Assembly (NCBI GenBank): GCA_947630415.1 | Contig: CANRHM010000094.1 | Coordinates: 1-5,452, forward strand | Direction: 5' to 3' | From: an uncultured Bacilli bacterium | GTDB taxonomy: Bacteria; Bacillota_I; Bacilli_A; RF39; UBA660 | DNA: 5,452 nucleotides | In this document: piece after piece, positions 1 through 5,452 of the stretch | Layout of the letters: each line of letters starts with the position of its first letter | Position numbering within the stretch: position 1 is the first letter of the stretch | Notes under the pieces: model-generated | What the model was told of the DNA's origin: nothing | The model's database searches: none | Seen by the model: only the letters and a program-made list of their open reading frames with translations | Program-made: the position numbers and the translations under genes

Positions 1-1278
1 AGCTTCAAAGTCTTTAGAAGCATCAATAAACAAAATATTATCTTCATGTTCTCTACATTTTTTAAAAACTAAAATACATGTTGGAATACTTGTACCATAG
101 AATATATTTGCTGGTAATCCAATTACAGCATCCAAATAATTTTTATTTTTAATTAAATATTTTCTTATAATTCCTTCACTGGCACCTCTAAATAATACTC
201 CATGAGGTAATACAACAGCCATAGTACCATTATCAGATAATTGATATATCATATGTTGAATAAATGCAAAATCTGCTTTTGATTTAGGTGCTAACTTACC
301 ATAAGCACTAAATCTCTCATCCTCACTAAATTTAGGATCTGCACTCCATTTTGCTGAGTATGGAGGATTTGCCACAACAGCATCAAATTTCATATCAATA
401 TGCCTAGGTCTTTCAAGAGTATCGTCATTTTTAATATCAAAGTGTTTAAAAGATACACCATGAAGTAACATATTCATCCTAGCTAAGTTATATGTTGTTG
501 AATTAAATTCTTGCCCATAAAAAGAGGTTACTTTAGTTTCTTTACCTACTCGCAATAAAAGAGAACCCGATCCACAAGTAGGGTCATAAACATTTTGTAA
601 TTTACTCTTATTAATAGTAACCAATTTAGCAAGTATTCTCGATACTTGTTGAGGTGTGTTAAATTCTCCTGCTTTCTTTCCAGCTGATGCTGCAAACTTA
701 GAGATTAAATATTCATAAGCATCCCCTAAAATATCAATTTCAGCATCTTCATAATGAAAATCAATATCATTTATTTTTAACATAATAGTAGAAATCAATC
801 TACTTCTTTCTGCTTCTCCTCTACCAAGCTTTGAATTGTTTAAATCCATATCTTCAAAAAGATTTTCAAAATCATCTTCAGATTCATTCCCTAAAGTTGA
901 TTCAGAAATTATATTAACCGCCTTTGCTAACATTGATATATCAAATTTACCAGTCTTAATCTTGTCAATTAAGGTACTCCATAAATAATCAGCATCAATA
1001 TAATACCCTATATTAGAATCATTTATTAGATATTTCTTTAACTCTTCTCTATACTTCTCTTTACCCCACGCTTCAAAATACGTTAAATGATCCTCTTCTA
1101 ATAAATTTTTCTCAGCATAACTTACTAAATTTTCAGACAAATAACGATAAAAAATCAAACCTAAAATATAATTTTTAAAATCGTTTGCATCCATATTGCC
1201 TCTTAAATCATTAGCAATACTCCATAATTGTTTTTGCAATTCAGCTTGTTGTGATTGTTGTTTCTCTTCTCTTGACAT
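1..1278 (-). CDS. hsdM: Type I restriction-modification DNA methyltransferase subunit HsdM (3' end cut by window edge)
   Basis: Modification subunit of a type I restriction-modification enzyme. It transfers a methyl group from S-adenosylmethionine to adenine N6 at the site chosen by HsdS, and also forms part of the R2M2S nuclease. My translation gives 426 residues with no stop before the left edge; family members are usually about 500-530 residues, so roughly the last 80-100 are missing. Residues about 10-145 are the helical HsdM N-terminal domain (LWSIANDLRGNMDANDFKNY). The catalytic domain follows: GEFNTP at 204-209 (motif X), DPTCGSGSLL at 232-241 (SAM-binding motif I), NPPY at 304-307 (catalytic motif IV, typical of N6-adenine methylases) and KSKADFAFIQH at 332-342. 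The ATG at 1276-1278 is supported by a strong ribosome binding site and by an in-frame TAA at 1282-1284 just upstream. It lies 30 bp downstream of hsdR, so co-transcription is likely. No damage is seen in the visible part. Confidence 0.96.
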   Translation of the reverse strand, partial: MSREEKQQSQQAELQKQLWSIANDLRGNMDANDFKNYILGLIFYRYLSENLVSYAEKNLLEEDHLTYFEAWGKEKYREELKKYLINDSNIGYYIDADYLWSTLIDKIKTGKFDISMLAKAVNIISESTLGNESEDDFENLFEDMDLNNSKLGRGEAERSRLISTIMLKINDIDFHYEDAEIDILGDAYEYLISKFAASAGKKAGEFNTPQQVSRILAKLVTINKSKLQNVYDPTCGSGSLLLRVGKETKVTSFYGQEFNSTTYNLARMNMLLHGVSFKHFDIKNDDTLERPRHIDMKFDAVVANPPYSAKWSADPKFSEDERFSAYGKLAPKSKADFAFIQHMIYQLSDNGTMAVVLPHGVLFRGASEGIIRKYLIKNKNYLDAVIGLPANIFYGTSIPTCILVFKKCREHEDNILFIDASKDFEA

Positions 1279-1286
1279 TCTTTATT

Positions 1287-1295
1287 TCTCCTTTT
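1287..1295 (-). promoter_or_regulatory. Strong ribosome binding site of hsdM
   Basis: On the minus strand this reads AAAAGGAGA, a near-consensus Shine-Dalgarno sequence. Its AGGAG core (1288-1292) is 9 nt from the hsdM ATG. It sits inside the 30-bp gap after the hsdR stop and fixes the hsdM start. It is much stronger than the site in front of hsdR, which is consistent with making more methyltransferase than nuclease from a shared transcript. Confidence 0.85.
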
Positions 1296-1308
1296 CTTAT
1301 CTTACTGT

Positions 1309-4059
1309 TTATAAATATTTTTTTAATAAATTTTTAATAAACATTTTAACATTATCCATTAAAGCTATTTTCTTTAAGAATGGAGCTTTGATTGAACTAC
1401 CAATTAATTCATCAGGAAATATACCACTATACTCAAATTCATTTATAATAGTTTGTAATGTTTCTAAATCTATTTCATTTGTTTTTGCAAATTCTTCTAT
1501 TTCTTTTTGTCTTTCACGGTTCATATGGTTAACTAATGCTTCATCAATCGAGTCTTCTTCTTTTAACACTGGAAGTATTGAATTTAAGAAACTCTTTATT
1601 AAATCAGCTTTCAAGAATAACTCATCATCAGTTATATTAGTTAATTTACTTTCAATATCAGCAATATCTTTTTGCTTTTGCTTTTCATCACTTAAATCAA
1701 TATTTCTAATTAAATTCAAAATATATGATACATTTATTTTATCTGTTTGGATTAGCTCTAATGAAAACGTTACATCATTTAAAATAGAACTTTTTTCTTT
1801 ATCATTAGAAATTTTTCTATATAACTCATAATATTTACTTTTATAATCCTCAAATATTTGAGTATTTATCATAGAATCAGAGTTATCTAAATCAAATTGA
1901 TTAAAAGTTTTTAGGCTAACCAATAATCTAGCGACTTCTCTAAATGCAATAATGAATTCCTTTATATCTTCTTCGTTTTCTAACGAATCTACACTTTCTA
2001 CAACAGGAGTAATTGTTAACAAACGTTCCACTGCTTTATGAAACTTTTCTAAATATGTTTCATAAGGAGCCATAATAACAGTATCTATACTATCCGTTTG
2101 AGAGAATAATTTTACTGCTTCATCAACACTAACTTTAGTAGTTCTATAACACACAATATTACCAAAAGGTTTGGTATCAGTTTCAACTCTATTAGTCCTT
2201 GAAAATGCTTGGATAAGATCATGATATTTAAGCGATTTATCAACATATAGAGTATTTAATCTTCTAGCATCAAATCCTGTAAGTAACATATTAACCACTA
2301 TAACAATATCTATCTCAGTATTTTTAATTTTTTTACAAATATCTCTAAAATAAGAATCAAAAATATGTGAAGAAAAATTTGTTTTATACATTTTGTTATA
2401 ATCATCAATTATTCTATCTAACGCTTCTCTAGAATGCTCGGGATTTTTATCTAAATCTTCATTAACTCCATATGTAAATATTGCTCCAATTTTTAAGTCA
2501 GATTTTAGAGATTTAAAGGTATCATAATATTTTATTAACATAGGTATTGACGAAACAGTAAATAAAGCATTATATTTTCTATCTCTAGTTTTTATATTAT
2601 GATGTTTTATAATATCTTGAGCAATCATTGATATTCTATCATTATCCATAAATACTTCTTCAGTATCTATACCTTCAATAAAAATATCTTCTTCAGGAAT
2701 ATTTTTTACTTCTACAAATTTTACATAATCAACTGAAAACCCCAAAACATTTTCATCTTTTATTGCATCTTTTATTAAATATGTATGTAAACATTTTTCA
2801 AAAATATCTGCTGTGCTTCTTCCATCTTGTGATGGATTTTCCTTAAATCTAGGAGTACCTGTAAAGCCAAAATATTGCGCTTTGCTAAATGTTTTTGATA
2901 TTTGCCTATGCATTTCTCCAAATTGTGATCTATGACACTCATCAATAATAAAAACAGTTTTTAAATCCTTATATTTATCCATTATAGTAGAATATTTAGG
3001 ATTTGAACAAGCATTAGCCATTTTTTGAATTGTAGTAACAATTAAAGGCTTAGTACTATCCTTAATTTGTTGAATTAACTTATCTGTTTGATTTGTCATA
3101 TCAACACAACCAGGTTCAAACTTATTAAATTCATCTAATGTTTGTTTATCTAAATCTTTTCTGTCAACTAAGAAAAAAACTTGATTAATAGATGGTTCTA
3201 ACGCAAGAATTTGACTAGTTTTAAACGAAGTAATTGTTTTCCCAGAACCAGTAGTGTGCCATACATATCCATTGTTATTAGTATCTAATGCCCTAGATAC
3301 TATATTTTCAACAGCATAAACTTGATATGGACGCATAACTAACAACATTTTTTCAGTCTCATTCATAATCATATACCTAGCTATCATTTTACCAATATGA
3401 CATCTATCTAAAAAGAATAAACAAAATTGTTCTAAATTAGTTATTCTATCGTTATTAACATCCGTCCAATAAAAAGTATAACCATAATTAAGTTCTTGAT
3501 CTCCATTGGCGAAGTATTTTGTTTCTACACCATTACTAATTACAAAAATTTGAATAAACTTATATAGTCCTAAATATGAATGTCTTTTGTATCTTTTAAT
3601 TTGATTAAAAGCTTCTTTCATATCTATTCCTCTTCGCTTTAATTCAATTTGAACTAAAGGAAGACCATTAATTAAAATTGTAACATCATACCGATTAGTA
3701 TATTTTCCTTCAACCGTCGTTTGATGGGTTACTTGAAAATTATTTCTACACCAATCTTTAGTATTGAATAACTCTATATAAACAATAGAGCCATCATCTC
3801 TTTGAATATCATGTTTTTGTCTTAATTCCTTAGCTGATTGGAAGATACCTTTACCAGATATCTTAACCATCAATCTTTCAAATTCCTTATCAGATAATTC
3901 TTTCCCTTTTAATTCTATTTTATTATGCTTATTTACTTGTTCTCTAAAATTTTTTTCTAATGAATTAACGTCTTCAATTTGTACTTGTTCATAACCCTGT
4001 TTAACAAGTTGATCAATCATTTTATTTTCTAATTTTGCTTCACTCTCATAACTACCCAT
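1309..4059 (-). CDS. hsdR: Type I restriction enzyme subunit HsdR (endonuclease and DNA translocase)
   Basis: Restriction and motor subunit of a type I system: it translocates DNA using ATP and cuts unmethylated DNA when bound to HsdM and HsdS. The nuclease domain shows D125, E139-x-K141 and Q153xxxY157, the PD-(D/E)xK core plus QxxxY motif, with spacing like that known for EcoR124I HsdR. The superfamily 2 helicase motor follows: TTGSGKT at 269-275 (Walker A), DECH at 373-376 (Walker B), FTGTP at 399-403 (motif III), LLTGFDA at 592-598 (motif V) and QAFSRTNR at 617-624 (motif VI). Residues after about 680 form the helical C-terminal region that contacts HsdM. At 916 residues it is full length, towards the short end of the family. 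The first ATG is chosen because the ESEAKLEN stretch at 5-12 matches typical HsdR N-termini; a later Met14 lacks a ribosome binding site. Its own site is weak (GGTG, 4 nt from the ATG). An extended -10 promoter lies just upstream. No frameshift or lost motif is seen, so the subunit looks active. Confidence 0.97.
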   Translation of the reverse strand: MGSYESEAKLENKMIDQLVKQGYEQVQIEDVNSLEKNFREQVNKHNKIELKGKELSDKEFERLMVKISGKGIFQSAKELRQKHDIQRDDGSIVYIELFNTKDWCRNNFQVTHQTTVEGKYTNRYDVTILINGLPLVQIELKRRGIDMKEAFNQIKRYKRHSYLGLYKFIQIFVISNGVETKYFANGDQELNYGYTFYWTDVNNDRITNLEQFCLFFLDRCHIGKMIARYMIMNETEKMLLVMRPYQVYAVENIVSRALDTNNNGYVWHTTGSGKTITSFKTSQILALEPSINQVFFLVDRKDLDKQTLDEFNKFEPGCVDMTNQTDKLIQQIKDSTKPLIVTTIQKMANACSNPKYSTIMDKYKDLKTVFIIDECHRSQFGEMHRQISKTFSKAQYFGFTGTPRFKENPSQDGRSTADIFEKCLHTYLIKDAIKDENVLGFSVDYVKFVEVKNIPEEDIFIEGIDTEEVFMDNDRISMIAQDIIKHHNIKTRDRKYNALFTVSSIPMLIKYYDTFKSLKSDLKIGAIFTYGVNEDLDKNPEHSREALDRIIDDYNKMYKTNFSSHIFDSYFRDICKKIKNTEIDIVIVVNMLLTGFDARRLNTLYVDKSLKYHDLIQAFSRTNRVETDTKPFGNIVCYRTTKVSVDEAVKLFSQTDSIDTVIMAPYETYLEKFHKAVERLLTITPVVESVDSLENEEDIKEFIIAFREVARLLVSLKTFNQFDLDNSDSMINTQIFEDYKSKYYELYRKISNDKEKSSILNDVTFSLELIQTDKINVSYILNLIRNIDLSDEKQKQKDIADIESKLTNITDDELFLKADLIKSFLNSILPVLKEEDSIDEALVNHMNRERQKEIEEFAKTNEIDLETLQTIINEFEYSGIFPDELIGSSIKAPFLKKIALMDNVKMFIKNLLKKYL

Positions 4060-4090
4060 ATTACACCAACTTCTATAAAACTACAACATA

Positions 4091-4099
4091 ATTATATCA
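4091..4099 (-). promoter_or_regulatory. Extended -10 promoter for hsdR (and probably hsdM)
   Basis: The minus strand reads TGATATAAT, an exact match to the extended -10 pattern TGnTATAAT. The hexamer (4091-4096) would place the transcription start near 4084, leaving a leader of about 25 nt before the hsdR ATG at 4059. At -35 spacing only a T-rich, poor match is present (around 4113-4119), which an extended -10 can tolerate. It lies in the 124-bp A/T-rich gap between the kinase gene and hsdR, so the restriction operon can be transcribed independently of the kinase. Chance TATAAT-like strings are common in such AT-rich DNA; the exact extended form, the strand and the distance to the gene are what support this one. 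Confidence 0.6.
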
Positions 4100-4129
4100 T
4101 TTTTATAAATATAAATAAACTTATAAAAG

Positions 4130-4153
4130 TTAAGATCAATTAAATATCTTTAA
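4130..4153. promoter_or_regulatory. Imperfect inverted repeat upstream of the hsdR promoter (possible operator)
   Basis: TTAAGAT (4130-4136) and ATCTTTAA (4146-4153) form an imperfect inverted repeat around a 9-bp centre; AAGAT/ATCTT match exactly. It lies about 30 bp upstream of the candidate -10 element, where an operator could sit. It has no GC-rich stem or following T-run, so it does not look like a terminator. In DNA this AT-rich such a pairing may be chance, and the call is tentative. Confidence 0.2.
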
Positions 4154-4164
4154 AATATCATTAT
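4152..4164. repeat. Direct repeat copy A flanking the kinase gene
   Basis: AAAATATCATTAT here is an exact 13-bp copy of 5419-5431, in the same orientation. Both copies are followed on the plus strand by TTAAAATT, after 9 bp here and 3 bp in the other copy. This copy lies 20 bp beyond the stop codon of the kinase gene and about 93 bp upstream of hsdR. The pair may be a cassette boundary or a shared regulatory site, or a coincidence of AT-rich sequence. Confidence 0.4.
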
Positions 4165-4183
4165 AGATGTTTTTTAAAATTTT

Positions 4184-5362
4184 TTATTCTTCCTTTAATT
4201 TATTAATTTGTCTATTTAATAAAATACATAACTTATTAATTCTAGTATCGGAATATCCCGTTAAATATTGATATTTATGTAATAGTTCATCAAACCATTC
4301 CACTATACCATCTAACTTAGATATATCTATTCTTTTTATATTCTTAACTACTTTTATTATTTCATCAAAAGGTTTTACCTCATAGAAAAATCTACCATTA
4401 CCAGAAATATGCACTTCTTCATTATCAAAATACTCCATATTTAAACTTTGTCCATTATCAAATATTGGAGCTACATCAATCCATTCTAAAGTATTAACAT
4501 CTCTTATAATACCAAAGTTATTTAAGTGTCTATCTTCATTCATAATTAAAAAATCTAGAATATACATATTTTCTACTTTTTCTCTAACGTCATCTATACC
4601 ATTATCTTCTAATTTTTTAATATATTCTTCATAATCTTCTACGCTATCATGTCTTTCCATATCATTTATAATTTGATGACAAGTTACAAATTCTGTATCT
4701 TTATTTATAAAACAAGGACATTTAGATACTACCATATCTTTATATGTATCTAATGTATATTCTACATGAGTAAAACCTAATCTTTTACATATTTCACTAG
4801 CTAGCACTTCATTAAAAGGTTGTAGTGTTTCATTCTTATAACCACCCTTTAATAAGTATCTTATACCATTATCTATAATCCAAGCTTTTTTAAGCATTCC
4901 ATCCGTCGTATTATTAGGAGTTCTTAATGAACTTTCTTTAGTTATTGTTTTACTATTATTTGATAATGATGCTTCCATAAATTCTGCATAATCAAAATCA
5001 TTATCAAAGAAATTAATATCATCATAAGAAATATTACTACCTTCTGGTTTTAACCAATATTGGTCAGACAAAGACAATCCAAAAGCTTTATCTAATAATT
5101 CATAAGGTGCTGTTATATTAAGTCTATGCAACAATAAATCTAATTTATCACGCCATGAAGGAATTCCTCTTCCTTTAAACCATTCACTTAAATTAGTTCT
5201 AAAAATTGTATCATTAATATCATTTTCAATATAAAAGTTTTTTAAAATATATTGTGCATAATTAATATCTTTAACTTCATATATTTTAGTAAAAACACTA
5301 GTTGCTGAATCATATTCTGCTACTAATACTTTAGTATATTTATTCATTAATGTACATTTCAT
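4184..5362 (-). CDS. HipA/CtkA-like serine/threonine kinase, stand-alone HipA-domain protein
   Basis: A 392-residue protein with the HipA-type kinase fold, which in known members phosphorylates protein targets in the cytoplasm (E. coli HipA acts on glutamyl-tRNA synthetase). Its own target cannot be read from the sequence. Residues 1 to about 145 form a family-specific N-terminal part beginning MKCTLMNK. The kinase core then shows TDGMLKKAW at 153-161, a probable ATP-contacting lysine in LLKGGY (K172), a helix with E185 (NEVLASEICKRLG), the catalytic loop NEDRHLNNFG at 275-284 with D277 and N282 spaced as in HipA, and the metal-binding FDNGQSL with D302. All appear intact, so activity is expected. 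It is a little shorter than E. coli HipA (about 440 residues). The start at 5362 is the upstream of two Mets (Met1, Met6); a GGAG lies 13 nt before it, which is distant. No hipB-like antitoxin is visible in the 90 bp upstream. It lies 124 bp upstream of hsdR in the same direction, with no clear terminator between. Proteins of this group are sometimes labelled excisionase; the motifs here are those of a kinase. Confidence 0.85.
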   Translation of the reverse strand: MKCTLMNKYTKVLVAEYDSATSVFTKIYEVKDINYAQYILKNFYIENDINDTIFRTNLSEWFKGRGIPSWRDKLDLLLHRLNITAPYELLDKAFGLSLSDQYWLKPEGSNISYDDINFFDNDFDYAEFMEASLSNNSKTITKESSLRTPNNTTDGMLKKAWIIDNGIRYLLKGGYKNETLQPFNEVLASEICKRLGFTHVEYTLDTYKDMVVSKCPCFINKDTEFVTCHQIINDMERHDSVEDYEEYIKKLEDNGIDDVREKVENMYILDFLIMNEDRHLNNFGIIRDVNTLEWIDVAPIFDNGQSLNMEYFDNEEVHISGNGRFFYEVKPFDEIIKVVKNIKRIDISKLDGIVEWFDELLHKYQYLTGYSDTRINKLCILLNRQINKLKEE

Positions 5363-5424
5363 ACCAACACCACCGCTCCAGGATCATTACCACCATGTGC
5401 AGGAATAGGAAAAGTCCAAAAATA
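5359..5424 (-). other. Short open frame with 4-bp overlap into the kinase gene; possible remnant tail of an upstream gene
   Basis: On the minus strand, 21 codons from 5424 read YFWTFPIPAHGG then NDPGAVVLV, and end in a TGA at 5359-5361 that overlaps the kinase start as ATGA. The frame is closed immediately upstream by adjacent TAA and TGA codons (5425-5430), and the open part has no ATG. The patch is clearly richer in G and in GC-ending codons (GCG GTG GTG TTG) than the rest of the window. The ATGA overlap is the usual sign of translational coupling, so this may be what is left of the 3' end of a gene that once preceded the kinase. It could also be untranslated leader that is open by chance. 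The peptide is not recognised. Confidence 0.3.
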
Positions 5425-5431
5425 TCATTAT
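5419..5431. repeat. Direct repeat copy B flanking the kinase gene
   Basis: This is the second exact copy of AAAATATCATTAT (the other is at 4152-4164), followed on the plus strand by TTAAAATT at 5435-5442. It lies 56 bp upstream of the kinase start. It falls at the point where the 21-codon open frame upstream of the kinase is closed by stop codons and where local base composition changes back to A/T-rich. Confidence 0.4.
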
Positions 5432-5452
5432 TTCTTAAAATTCAATGTTCCA

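Noticed and set aside
1196..1831. A 211-codon open frame on the plus strand.
   Set aside because: It lies antisense to the end of hsdR and the start of hsdM, both firmly identified. Its product is a Phe/Ser/Ile-rich low-complexity string typical of the reverse complement of A/T-rich coding DNA, and it shows no family motif.
1309..4059. Possibility that hsdR is a non-restriction helicase or an inactive nuclease such as another defence helicase.
   Set aside because: The D125/E139-x-K141/QxxxY nuclease signature, all helicase motifs checked, and the adjacent hsdM fit an ordinary active type I HsdR.
4171..4183. Possible terminator after the kinase gene (TTTTTAAAATTTT).
   Set aside because: It is a pure A/T near-palindrome without a GC stem, which would not form a stable terminator hairpin; read-through into hsdR remains possible.
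5387..5428. A 13-codon frame starting with ATG at 5428 on the minus strand (MIFLDFSYSCTWW).
   Set aside because: It is very short, has no good ribosome binding site, and overlaps the tail frame that joins the kinase start; there is no support for it as a gene.
1..5452. CRISPR arrays, tRNA or rRNA genes, transposases, insertion sequence ends.
   Set aside because: No regularly spaced repeats, cloverleaf-like or rRNA-like sequence, or transposase motifs were seen; nearly all of the window is covered by the three minus-strand genes.

Overview
The window is very AT-rich. It reads with the standard genetic code: the tryptophans checked, such as the one beside the HsdR Walker A motif, are TGG, and TGA is not needed as a sense codon. 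The protein style (Lys/Ile/Asn-rich) and the AAAGGAGA-type ribosome binding site before hsdM suggest a low-GC Bacillota-type bacterium or an element resident in one. No species can be named from this sequence. All genes lie on the minus strand, so transcription runs from right to left in the given coordinates.

Layout in the direction of transcription: (1) at the right end, 5363-5452 is a short leader. It holds the last 21 codons of an otherwise closed reading frame, in an unusually G-rich patch, whose TGA overlaps the next start codon. (2) 4184-5362 encodes a 392-residue HipA/CtkA-like Ser/Thr kinase with its catalytic and metal-binding residues intact. (3) 4060-4183 is a 124-bp, almost pure A/T intergenic region with a good extended -10 promoter for the next gene. 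(4) 1309-4059 encodes a complete type I restriction subunit, HsdR (916 aa), with nuclease and helicase motifs intact. (5) 1-1278 encodes the first 426 residues of the type I methyltransferase subunit HsdM, cut by the left edge. The specificity gene hsdS is not in the window and is expected further left.

How they work together: HsdR and HsdM belong to one type I restriction-modification complex (R2M2S), and the R-then-M order with a 30-bp gap indicates an hsdR-hsdM(-hsdS) operon. hsdR has a weak ribosome binding site and hsdM a strong one, which would favour methyltransferase over nuclease. The kinase gene directly upstream could be a toxin or defence-type accessory. No HipB-like antitoxin is visible in the 90 bp upstream of it. 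A 13-bp direct repeat lies on both sides of the kinase gene, so it may be a separately acquired cassette. The recognisable parts are known families; the less ordinary part is the kinase cassette and its leader.
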